Made by a program: the position numbers and the translations under genes. DNA of 64,000 bases from JBBRHQ01 sp963840235 (GTDB lineage Bacteria; Actinomycetota; Thermoleophilia; Solirubrobacterales; 70-9): assembly GCA_963840235.1 (NCBI GenBank), contig CAWIYC010000003.1, forward strand, positions 62,001 to 126,000, given 5' to 3'. This document shows positions 8,705 to 17,031 of the stretch, piece by piece. Below the pieces are notes generated by a model that was not told the DNA's origin, made no database searches, and saw only the letters and a program-made list of their open reading frames with translations. Each line of letters opens with the position of its first letter. Within the stretch, counting starts at the first letter, position 1.

Positions 8705-8727
8705 GACTGGAGTGATCCTTTCCTATT

Positions 8728-8750
8728 ATCTTGACTGTATTACTCAAGAT
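8728..8750. promoter_or_regulatory. AT-rich palindrome, candidate operator
   Basis: ATCTTGA and TCAAGAT form perfect 7-bp arms around a 9-nt spacer, in an AT-rich patch within about 70% GC surroundings. It sits 24 nt before the start of the minus-strand 67-aa gene and about 100 nt before the plus-strand gene at 8853. The form fits a dimeric helix-turn-helix repressor site such as MarR or Rrf2 types. The TTGACT within it could also be a -35 element. Confidence 0.5.
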
Positions 8751-8852
8751 TAGCACGGCGGGATCGATTTGCAGTCGGACGGGACCGCGCGTAGGTTGGG
8801 TCCTCAAGATCGGCTCGGGCGCGGAGACCCGCTCGCGAAAAGGAGGTAGCAG

Positions 8853-9140
8853 ATGGCCTACGGCATCACCCACCACTTTCCCGGGGGGACCGAGGAGCAG
8901 TACCGGGCGGCGCTGGCCGCCGTTCATCCGGCCGACGGTGGTCTTCCGGAGGGGCAGACCTACCACGCCGCCGGCCCGACAGAGGAAGGCTGGTTGATCG
9001 TCGCCATCTTCGACTCCCGAGAGGACTGGGAGCGGTTCCGCGACGAGACCCTCGGTCCCGGCTTGCAGGGCGCCGAGGGGGCCTTCGCCGGGCCGCCGCA
9101 GGAGACCGCCTTCGAGATCTCCAACCTGCAGACGGGCTGA
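8853..9140 (+). CDS. Small ABM-fold-like protein (95 aa)
   Basis: A 95-residue protein starting MAYGITHHFPGGTEEQY with a very strong ribosome site (AAAGGAGG at 8839-8846). The pattern of two short repeats, with GWLIVAIFDSREDWERFRDETL in the middle, is typical of small dimeric alpha/beta-barrel proteins related to antibiotic-biosynthesis monooxygenases (ABM), which are common in actinobacteria and mostly uncharacterised. There is no signal peptide. It stands alone on the plus strand and faces the convergent glutamine synthetase III gene across a terminator. Confidence 0.7.
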   Translation: MAYGITHHFPGGTEEQYRAALAAVHPADGGLPEGQTYHAAGPTEEGWLIVAIFDSREDWERFRDETLGPGLQGAEGAFAGPPQETAFEISNLQTG

Positions 9141-9173
9141 CCGACGGCATCCCGGGGGTCGGTCCGGGCGACA

Positions 9174-9200
9174 GCGCTCCGCCGGTGACCGGCGGAGCGC
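9174..9200. terminator. Bidirectional hairpin terminator
   Basis: A perfect 12-bp stem (GCGCTCCGCCGG with CCGGCGGAGCGC) around a TGA loop, between the convergent ends of the ABM-like gene and glutamine synthetase III. Confidence 0.75.
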
Positions 9201-9206
9201 GCTTCG

Positions 9207-11354
9207 CTACTTGATGAAGAGCATCTCCGAGTACTTGGGCAGCGGCCAGAGGTCGTCGGCGACGATCTTCTCCAGCCGGTCGGCGACGTCGCGGACCTTC
9301 GCCATCGTCGCCAGCTGGCTGTCGCGGGCGAAGACCGCCAGGTCCAGGCCCTCGACTCCGTCGGGGTAGGCGTTGGCGGCCTCGAGCTCCCTGATCGCCT
9401 CCAGCAACTCTCCGACGAGTGGCCGGATCTCCTCGTCGAGGGCGCCGACCTCGGCCTCCTCGAGCAGCGCCAGGTAGCGCACCGCCGCCGGCAGCAGCAT
9501 CGTGCGGGCGATCGAGGCGGTCGTCTCGGCCTCGATGTTGGCCACGATCGTGTACTGCTCGACCCAGACCTCGAAGCGGGACTCGAGCTCGCGCTTGGAG
9601 AGCACGTCGTAGTGCTCGAAGGCGGCCACCGTCTGCTCGGAGAGCACCTCCGGCAGGGCGTCCGGCGTCGTTCGCAGGTTCTTCAGGCCACGGCGCTCCG
9701 CCTCGGCGTGCCACTCCTCGGAGTAGTTGTCGCCGCCGAAACAGACCTGCTTGTTGGCCTCATACGCTTCCCGGACCACCTCGGTCACCGCCTCGGCGAG
9801 ATCACTGCCGTCCGAGAGCCTCTGCTCGAGCGAGTCCGCCATCTCGTCCATCGCCTCGGCGGCGATCGTGTTCAGCACGGTGTTGGGGAATGCCAACGAC
9901 ATGCTCGACCCGAGCGCCCGGAACTCGAACTTGTTGCCGGTGAACGCGAACGGCGAGGTGCGGTTGCGATCGCCGCCGTGCATCGGCAGCGGCGGCAGCG
10001 CCGTGGCCCCAAGCTCCAGGGTGGCGCCGGGCGTGTTCGGATCGCCCTCGCCGGCGGCGATGGTCTCGAACACCTTGTCGAGCTCCGCGCCGAGGAAGAT
10101 CGAGATGATCGCCGGGGGCGCTTCGTTCGCACCGAGCCGGTGGTCCTGGCCGATGTTCGCGACCGAGGCGCGCAGCAATCCCTGATGCTTGTTGACGGCC
10201 CGGATCACGGCGGCGCAGAAGAAGAGGAAGCTCATGTTCCCCGACGGGGTGTCGCCGGGCTCCATCAGGTTGGTGCCGGTGTCGGTGCTCATCGACCAGT
10301 TGTTGTGCTTGCCGGAGCCGTTGACGCCGGCGAACGGCTTCTCGTGAAGCAGGCAGACGAGCCCGTAGTTGCGGGCGATGCTCTGCATCAACTGCATCGT
10401 CAGCTGCTGGTGGTCGGAGCCGACGTTGGAGTTCTCGAAGATCGGGGCGATCTCGTACTGGCCGGGCGCGACCTCGTTGTGGCGGGTCTTCACCGGCACG
10501 CCCAGCTTCCGCAGCTCTCGCTCGTAATCCATCATGTAGGCGAGGACGCGCTCCGGGATCGAGCCGAAGTAATGGTCGTCGAGCTCATGGCCCTTGGGCG
10601 GCTGGGCGCCGAACAGCGTCCGCCCGGTGGTCACCAGGTCGGGGCGCTCGAAGTAGTACTGCTCGTCGATCAGGAAGTACTCCTGCTCCGGGCCGACCGT
10701 GGTGAACACCCGCTGGGACTGCTCGTCGCCGAGAAGTCGCAGGGCACGGATCGCCGAGCGCGAGAGCGCGTCCATCGAGCGCAGCAGCGGCACCTTGGCG
10801 TCCAGCGCCTCGCCCGTCCAGGAGGCGAAGGCGGTCGGGATGCAGAGCAGCGCCCCGTTCGGGTTCTCGAGGATGAAGGCGGGGCTGGTCGGGTCCCAGG
10901 CCGTGTAGCCGCGGGCTTCGAAGGTGGCGCGGATGCCGCCGGTGGGGAAGGAGGAGGCGTCGGGCTCGCCCTGGATCAGCTCGCTGCCGCGGAACCTGGC
11001 GATCGCGGTGCCGTCGCCGGCGGGCTCGAGGAAGGAGTCGTGCTTCTCCGCGGTGAGACCGGTGAGCGGCTGGAAGACGTGGGTGTAGTGGGTCGCCCCC
11101 TTTTCCAGGGCCCACTCCTTCATCGCCTCGGCGACGGCGTCGGCGAGTGAGAGGTCAAGGGCCGCACCGCGTTCGAGCGTTGCCTCAAGCTTCTCGTAGA
11201 CCTCGGGCTGGAGGCGCCTCTTCTGCTCTCCCGAGGAGAAGACGTTGGCGCCGAAGGAGTGGTTGTCGAGCTGGGTCAGATCGGGCGCGCCGATGGACTC
11301 CCCGTTGGGGCTCCACTGGGCCGCGGTCACGTTCTTCTGGCGAATCCTTGTCAT
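9207..11354 (-). CDS. glnN: Glutamine synthetase type III
   Basis: An ATP-dependent ligase making glutamine from glutamate and ammonia. The 715-residue length is specific to the type III family (about 700-730), well above the 440-480 of type I. The N-terminal segment with SFGANVFSSGEQKRRL, the substrate/metal region with GPEQEYFLID, and the ATP-binding NGSGKHNNWSMSTDTGTNL (near 380) are GSIII signatures. The start is ATG 11354 with GGAGG about 12 nt upstream. A 22-bp perfect palindrome lies in the leader at 11382-11403 and may control expression. The gene diverges from a GntR regulator. A second, unrelated GS-family gene lies at 18684, so this one is likely the ammonia-assimilating or stress isoform. 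Confidence 0.93.
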   Translation of the reverse strand: MTRIRQKNVTAAQWSPNGESIGAPDLTQLDNHSFGANVFSSGEQKRRLQPEVYEKLEATLERGAALDLSLADAVAEAMKEWALEKGATHYTHVFQPLTGLTAEKHDSFLEPAGDGTAIARFRGSELIQGEPDASSFPTGGIRATFEARGYTAWDPTSPAFILENPNGALLCIPTAFASWTGEALDAKVPLLRSMDALSRSAIRALRLLGDEQSQRVFTTVGPEQEYFLIDEQYYFERPDLVTTGRTLFGAQPPKGHELDDHYFGSIPERVLAYMMDYERELRKLGVPVKTRHNEVAPGQYEIAPIFENSNVGSDHQQLTMQLMQSIARNYGLVCLLHEKPFAGVNGSGKHNNWSMSTDTGTNLMEPGDTPSGNMSFLFFCAAVIRAVNKHQGLLRASVANIGQDHRLGANEAPPAIISIFLGAELDKVFETIAAGEGDPNTPGATLELGATALPPLPMHGGDRNRTSPFAFTGNKFEFRALGSSMSLAFPNTVLNTIAAEAMDEMADSLEQRLSDGSDLAEAVTEVVREAYEANKQVCFGGDNYSEEWHAEAERRGLKNLRTTPDALPEVLSEQTVAAFEHYDVLSKRELESRFEVWVEQYTIVANIEAETTASIARTMLLPAAVRYLALLEEAEVGALDEEIRPLVGELLEAIRELEAANAYPDGVEGLDLAVFARDSQLATMAKVRDVADRLEKIVADDLWPLPKYSEMLFIK

Positions 11355-11381
11355 TCCGGTGCAAGCCTCCTACGTAGAGCA

Positions 11382-11403
11382 GCGTGCCCGGATCCGGGCA
11401 CGC
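11382..11403. promoter_or_regulatory. 22-bp perfect palindrome in the glutamine synthetase III leader
   Basis: Arms GCGTGCCCGGA and TCCGGGCACGC are perfectly complementary with no spacer (centre GGATCC). The site is 28 nt upstream of the glnN start codon in the divergent region shared with the GntR gene. It can be a dimer operator or, if transcribed, a strong leader hairpin. Confidence 0.5.
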
Positions 11404-11607
11404 GACTGAGAATCGGGTCGTCCCAACGAACGCGCCCAAGCGTACCCATGCCGCCATTGCGACCGCTTGTACCCCCGTCCAAAGTTCGCCGCCGCAGTTT
11501 CGCCCCCTGTCGCAACCTCTCCGCCGAGGCCCGGTTCGAGATGCTGGTGGCTCGCCAGGGTCACGCTTCGCCCCCGGCGGATGGTGGCATCGCGTACGGT
11601 TGGTGGC

Positions 11608-12318
11608 ATGCAGAGGGACGTGGCGCTCGAGGCCGTGTTCAAGCCGGTGCGCCCGCTGACGACCTTCGAGGAGACGGTCGAGCGGCTGGGGACGGCGATC
11701 CGCGTCGGCCTGCTCGCGCCCGGCAGCCAGCTTCCGGTGGAGCGCGAGCTGGCGAAGGAGCTGGGGATCTCCCGATCGACCCTGCGGCAGGCGCTGACGA
11801 CGCTGGTCCAGAGCGGGCATCTGGTCTCGGTGCGGGGTCGCAGCGGGGGCACCTTCGTCGCCGAGCGACCGCCGATGGCCGAGCGCGAAAAGGGGGCCGA
11901 GCCCCTCGGGGAAGAGGCCTGGGCGGTGCTCGACTACCGGGTCGCGATCGAGACCGGGGCAGCGATCCTCGCCGCCGAGCGCGCCCGGCCGGAGGACCTC
12001 GACCGCCTCGACGAGCTGGTCGAGAAGATGGCCGCCGCGGCCGAGTTCGAGGAGTACGGACGGGCCGACGTCCGCTTCCACATCGGCGTCGCCGAGGCCT
12101 CGCGTTCCCCGCGGATCCTGGCCGCGATGACCGAGGTCCAGGGCGACATGAGCAGGCTGATCTCCCTCATCGCCCACCCCGAGGAGGTGCTGGCCCGCTC
12201 CAACGACCAGCACCGGGCTCTGGTCAAGCTGCTGCGCAAGGGGGATGCCTCGGGGGCCTCGGATCTGATCCGCGAGCACATCGAGGGCACCGAGCACATC
12301 CTCGCCGGGCTGATCTGA
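11608..12318 (+). CDS. GntR family regulator with FCD domain
   Basis: A 236-residue FadR-subfamily repressor. The N-terminal winged helix-turn-helix runs from about 15 to 85 and includes LPVERELAKELGISRSTLRQAL, followed by the wing GRSGGTFV. The C-terminal FCD ligand domain has the metal-binding pattern with D-x-x-FH (DVRFHIGVAEAS) and later His residues (NDQHRALV, REHIEG). The start at 11608 is preferred over an in-frame ATG at 11467 because the conserved domain begins just after it. It leads the amine oxidase gene, which starts directly at its stop, so it probably controls the amine-degradation genes and perhaps itself; the ligand is unknown. Confidence 0.88.
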   Translation: MQRDVALEAVFKPVRPLTTFEETVERLGTAIRVGLLAPGSQLPVERELAKELGISRSTLRQALTTLVQSGHLVSVRGRSGGTFVAERPPMAEREKGAEPLGEEAWAVLDYRVAIETGAAILAAERARPEDLDRLDELVEKMAAAAEFEEYGRADVRFHIGVAEASRSPRILAAMTEVQGDMSRLISLIAHPEEVLARSNDQHRALVKLLRKGDASGASDLIREHIEGTEHILAGLI

Positions 12319-13536
12319 GTGGAGAAGGGCGCGGGCGCATTGCGGGCCGTGGTCATCGGCGCCGGCTTCGCCGGGCTGGCCGCCGCCGACCACCTTCGGC
12401 GGGGCGGGATCGGGGTGACCGTGCTCGAGGCCCGCGACCGGGTTGGCGGCCGCGTCCACTCGAGGCGCCTGGAGAACGGCGCCGTGATCGAGATGGGCGC
12501 AGAGTTCATCCTCCCCGGGAACACGCTCGTGATCGAGATGGCCGGTCGCTTCGGCCTCGAGATCGCCGAGAAGGGGATGCGATACGGCCGCCGCGAGCCT
12601 CGCGGGGGAGCGCCGGTGGACCCGGAGGCGTTCGAGCGCGCGGTCGCGGCGCTGGGAGCGGCGCTCGAGCAGCCGGGGGCAGATGGGCGGGAGTCGGCGG
12701 CGGCGCTGCTGGCGAGGCTCGATATCGACCCAGCCGCCCGTGAGGCGATCCTGGCGCGGGTCGAGATGTCCTCGGCGAGCGCCGCAGCCTCGGTCCCCGC
12801 CACCGATCTCGCCGGGGTCGCCTACATCGGCGATGAGCCGGCGTCGAGCCTCGCCGCCGGCAACCAGGGCCTGGCCGAGGCGCTCTCGGCCGGCCTCGGC
12901 CCGGCGGTGCGTCTCTCCGAGCCGGCGCGGCGGGTCGCCTGGGGGGAGGAGGGCGTGCGGGTCGCGACGGCCGCAGGGGAGGTCGAGGCCGATGTCTGTG
13001 TGATCGCGGTCCCCGCCCGGGTGGCCGGGTTGATCAAGTTCGAACCGGCGCTGCCCGAGGACGTCAGCGAGGCACTCGATCGGATCGCCTACGGGCAGGC
13101 GGCGAAGCTGCTGGTGCCGCTGCGCTCAGCGGTCGAGCCGAGCGCGGTGCTCTCGGTTCCCGAGCGCTACTGGGCCTGGACCGCGACGGGGGAGGGCGGC
13201 CGGCCGATGCCGCTGGTCAGCTGCTTCTCGGGGTCCGAGCGTGCACTCGAGGGACTCGGCGTCGCCGAGGGTCCCGAGCGATGGCTCGAATCCCTCGCCC
13301 GCCTCCGTCCCGAGCTCGATTCCGAGCCCTCCGCCGCGGTGCTCTCGCGCTGGGACGACGATCCCTGGGCCGGCGCCGCCTACTCGGTCTCGCCACCGCC
13401 GGAGATCGTCGCGGCGCTGGGGCGACCGCTGGGGCCGCTCGCCTTCGCCGGCGAGCACCTCGGTGGCCGCCATCACGGCCTGATGGAGGGCGCCCTTCGA
13501 AGCGGCCTCGAGGCCGCCGCCAGGCTCATGCCCTGA
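12319..13536 (+). CDS. Flavin-dependent amine oxidase
   Basis: A 405-residue FAD oxidoreductase of the flavin monoamine oxidase family, which oxidises amines to iminium or aldehyde products. The N-terminal dinucleotide fold VVIGAGFAGLAAADHL leads into LEARDRVGGRVHS, and the C-terminus has the FAD-contacting FAGEHLGGRHHGLMEGA. The GTG start directly follows the TGA of the GntR gene, so the two are coupled. Its tail overlaps the convergent dehydrogenase gene by 11 nt. In a gamma-glutamylated amine pathway it could fill the role of PuuB, oxidising the amine to an aldehyde for the dehydrogenase at 20731; this is inferred from neighbours. Confidence 0.88.
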   Translation: MEKGAGALRAVVIGAGFAGLAAADHLRRGGIGVTVLEARDRVGGRVHSRRLENGAVIEMGAEFILPGNTLVIEMAGRFGLEIAEKGMRYGRREPRGGAPVDPEAFERAVAALGAALEQPGADGRESAAALLARLDIDPAAREAILARVEMSSASAAASVPATDLAGVAYIGDEPASSLAAGNQGLAEALSAGLGPAVRLSEPARRVAWGEEGVRVATAAGEVEADVCVIAVPARVAGLIKFEPALPEDVSEALDRIAYGQAAKLLVPLRSAVEPSAVLSVPERYWAWTATGEGGRPMPLVSCFSGSERALEGLGVAEGPERWLESLARLRPELDSEPSAAVLSRWDDDPWAGAAYSVSPPPEIVAALGRPLGPLAFAGEHLGGRHHGLMEGALRSGLEAAARLMP

Positions 13537-15996
13537 TCCGCTCGCCTCCGGGGTCGAACAGGGGCTCGGAGGCGACCTCGCCATCCACCCAGCGGCCGAA
13601 GATCTCGACCGCGACCTCGGTCCCCGGCTCGGCCCGCTCGGGCGGGAGGTAGGCGTAGGCGATCGAGCGGCCGACGGTGTAGCCGTAGCCGCCGCTTGTG
13701 ACGCGGCCGCAGATCTCCCCGCCGATCCGCACCGGCTCGTTGCCGAGGGCGACCGAGAGCGGGTCGGAGAGGGTGAGGCAGCGAAGCCTGGCACGGGGGC
13801 CCTCCTCCTTCGCCGCGGCGAGGGCGTCACGGCCGATGAAGCCGCCCTCCTTGTCGAGCTTGACGCAGAATCCGAGCCCGGCCTCGTACGGGGTCTCGTC
13901 GGGGGTGATGTCGGCGCCCCAGACGCGGAAGCCCTTCTCCAGGCGCATCGAGTCGATCGCGCGGTAGCCGCAGGCGGCGACGCCGTGCGGCTCGCCCTCC
14001 TCCCAGAGGGTCCGCCAGAGCCCGAGTCCGTACTCGGTCGGGCAGTAGAGCTCCCAGCCGAGCTCGCCGACGAAGGTCACCCGCAGCGCCCGCACCGGGA
14101 CGTTGCCGACCGTGGTCTCGCGCAGGGTCATGTAGGGGAAGGCCTCGTTGGAGAGGTCGTGCGGGGTAAGGGGCGCCAGCAGGTCGCGGGCGCGGGGCCC
14201 CCAGACGCCGAAGCAGGCCCACTGCGAGGTGACGTCGGAGATCTGGACGTTCGAGTCCCCGGGAAGGTGCTTGCGGATCCACTCGCGGTCGTGGTTGCCG
14301 AAGGCGGTCCCGGTGACGATCGAGAAGCGCTCCTCGGCCAGCCGGGCGACGGTGAAGTCGCACTCGATCCCGCCGCGGCGGTTGAGCATCTGCGTGTAGG
14401 TGATCTGGCCGACCCCGCGGGCGACCTGGTTGTCGCAGAGCCTCTCGAGGAAGGCCGCCGCCCCGGGGCCGTCGATCTCGATCTTCGAGAACGAGGACTC
14501 GTCGAAGATGCCGACGCGCTCCCTGGTCGCCAGGTGCTCGGCGCCGATCGCCGGCGAGAAGTGCTGCCCGGCCCAGCCGCGCGGGCGCAGAGCCTGATCT
14601 CCGGCGGCGGCGTTGGACTCGTACCAGTTGACCCGCTCCCAGCCGGACTTCTCGCCGAAGGCGGCGTCGTGGTCGCGGTGCCAGGCATTTGACGGGGGAG
14701 AGCCGCAGCGGCCGGCCGGCACTGCGCTCATGGTTGGGGTAGCGGATGTCGTAGTAGGTCTCGTAGGTCTCCTTGATCCGCGCGTGGGTGTAGGAGGGCG
14801 AGCGGTACTGGGCGCCGAAGCGGCGGATGTCCATGTGCCAGAGGTCAAGAGACGGCTCCCCCTCGGCGATCCACTCGGCCATCACCTTGCCGATGCCGCC
14901 GGCGCCGGCGAGTCCGTGGGCGCAGAAGCCGGCGGCGACGAAGAGGCCGCCGACCTCGGTCTCGCCGAGGCAGAACTCGTTGTCGGGGGTGAAGGCCTCG
15001 GGGCCGTTGATCAGCTTGGTCACGGTGATCTCGTCCATCGCCGGCACCCGCCGCTTCGAGTTCTCGACGATCTCCTCGAAGCGGTCCCAGTCGTCCTCGA
15101 GCAGGCGGCCGTTGAAGTCGGGCGGGATCCGCTCGACCCGGTCGAGGCCGTCCGGCATGAACGCCGGTTCGCTCTGGCGCTCATAGCCGCCCATCACCAG
15201 GCCGCCGCCGTCCTCGCGGAAATAGACCAGCAGGTCGGGGTCGCGCAGGGTGGGAAGGCGGCCCCCGTCGCGCTCGCGGAACGGCTGGGTGACCAGGTAC
15301 TGGTGGGACATCGGCAGCATCGGCACCCGCACCCCGGCCATTCGCCCGATCTCGGCCGCGTACATGCCGCCGGCGTTGACGACGACCTCGGCCTCGACCT
15401 CGCCGCGGTCGTGCAGCACCCGGCGGACGCGACCGTCGCTCACCTCGATCCCGGTCACCCGGGTGTTGGTGTGGATCCGAGCAACCGCCGCGGCGGGCGC
15501 CGTCGGCGAGGGCGTAGGTGAGCTGGGAGGGGTCGAGGTAGCCGTCGGTCGGCAGCCAGGCGGCGCCGAGGACGCCCTCGGTGGACATCAGCGGGAACAG
15601 CTCCTTCGCCTCCTCGGCCGAGATCAGCTCGAGCGGCAGCCCGAAGGTCTTCGCCCAGCCCGCCTGGCGGCGCAGCTCCTCCATCCGCTCCTCGCTCGAG
15701 GCGAGTCGGATGCCGCCGCACTCGACCCAGCCCGGGTCGAACTCCGACTCGGCGCCCAGGCGCCGGTAGAGCTCGACCGAGTGCATCATCATCTTCGTCA
15801 GCGAGACCGAGCCGCGGAGCTGGCCGACCAGCCCGGCCGAGTGGAAGGTCGAGCCCGAGGTCAGCTGCGAGCGCTCCAGCAGGACGACGTCGTCCCAGCC
15901 GAGCCCGGCCAGGTGGTAGGCGATCGAGGTGCCGCCGACGCCGCCGCCGACGATGACGCAGCGGGCCGAGGCCGGCAGCTCAGTCCGCGGCGACAC
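13526..15996 (-). CDS. Dimethylglycine/sarcosine dehydrogenase-like FAD protein with GcvT domain (two frameshifts)
   Basis: About 820 residues after joining three frames. The N-terminal FAD-binding DAO domain (15996 to about 15485) begins CVIVGGGVGGTSIAYHL. It continues in a second frame with TNTRVTGIEV, GGYERQSEPAF and EKVMAEWI-type elements to about 14695, where LRLSP passes into a third frame carrying FGEKSGWERVNWYES and a folate-binding aminomethyltransferase (GcvT) domain ending near 13526. This order is that of dimethylglycine or sarcosine dehydrogenases, which demethylate N-methyl glycines onto tetrahydrofolate. Both breaks (about 15485 and 14694) are repaired by removing one base. The GTG start at 15996 overlaps the preceding kinase stop. 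Substrate is not determined. Confidence 0.82.
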
Positions 15997-16972
15997 CTGC
16001 CTCCTCGGTCCAGTCGGCGAAACGTGGGTCGGCCGCCGTCCGGCGAAGACGCTCGAAGTGCTTCTCGGCGTAGTCGGAGAAGTCGAACTCGATCTCCGAG
16101 ACGGCGCTCTGGACGACCCCCCACATCGCCTCGCGGAAGTCCGACATGAACATCATCAGCCGCAGGGCGGCAAGCCGGGCCGCGGGTGGTCGCTCTCCGA
16201 AATACGCGCTGAGAAGCTCCTCCTGCTGCTCTTCGCCGAGGCCGTTGTTGACGGCGAAGTTGGCGAGGTCGAAGTAGCGGTCGCCCATCCCGGCGTACTC
16301 CCAGTCGACGATGCGGATGCGCTCGCCGTCGTCGAGGAAGTTGGCCGCGAGCAGGTCGTTGTGGCAGGGCACCGGGGCGTGCTCGGGACCGCTCAGCGCG
16401 GCCTCGATCCGCCCGGCCGCGGCCTGCGCCTCGGAGAAGGAGGACGGCACCTCGGCGCCTCGGCTCGCCGCCGTCTCGGCGTAGGTGGCGACGAGGCGGA
16501 AGGAGTCGAAGACGGCCGGGACGGTCTCGCCGCAATCGTGAAATGAGCGCAGCGAGGCGGCGATCGAGCGCAGCGTGGCCGGCTCGCGCAGCTGCTCGCT
16601 GCTCATCTCGCGCCCCTCGATGAACTCGGTCACCAGGCAGGGCGGGTCCTCGAGCAGGGCTGCCACGGGAGGCGCGATCCCGAGGCTGGCGGCAAGCTCG
16701 TTGGCGCCCGCATCTCGGCGACCCGGTCGATCTCGAGCAGAGAGGTGTCCTTGCCGGGAACCCGGATCACGTACTCGCGCTCGCCGAAGGCGGGCGCGGT
16801 AGTTGCGATTGGTGATGCCGCCGTCGAGCGGCGCCGGCTCGCCGGCGAGCCGACCGAGTGACCCCGAGAGCTTTTCGACGATCTCCGGGAGGAGTCCCGG
16901 GAGCTTTGCGGAATTTGCGGCAGACGGGGCTTGACTGTCGTCCGCTTCGGCACTTAGGCTTTCGTCGTCCAT
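15980..16972 (-). CDS. Choline/ethanolamine kinase-like phosphotransferase (two compensating frame breaks)
   Basis: A protein of about 330 residues with the APH/choline-kinase fold. HNDLLAANFL (catalytic loop) and IRIVDWEYAGMGDRYFDLANF (metal-binding loop) are the signature of choline kinases. Residues around the phosphate-binding region are scrambled in the simple frame: between about 16803 and 16708 the other frame reads FGEREYVIRVPGKDTSLLEIDRV, the expected family sequence, and the original frame then resumes at ANELAASLG. The breaks fit insertions of one and two bases. ATG 16972 is the likely start (TTG 16984 also in frame). Its stop overlaps the start of the dehydrogenase gene. A choline- or ethanolamine-type substrate is suggested. 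Confidence 0.8.
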   Translation of the reverse strand: MDDESLSAEADDSQAPSAANSAKLPGLLPEIVEKLSGSLGRLAGEPAPLDGGITNRNYRARLRRARVRDPGSRQGHLSARDRPGRRDAGANELAASLGIAPPVAALLEDPPCLVTEFIEGREMSSEQLREPATLRSIAASLRSFHDCGETVPAVFDSFRLVATYAETAASRGAEVPSSFSEAQAAAGRIEAALSGPEHAPVPCHNDLLAANFLDDGERIRIVDWEYAGMGDRYFDLANFAVNNGLGEEQQEELLSAYFGERPPAARLAALRLMMFMSDFREAMWGVVQSAVSEIEFDFSDYAEKHFERLRRTAADPRFADWTEEAGVAAD

Positions 16973-17031
16973 AGGTCGGATCAATACACCTTTTACCGGA
17001 ATGACCCGGCCGTGAGCCCAGGAGAGGGTGT

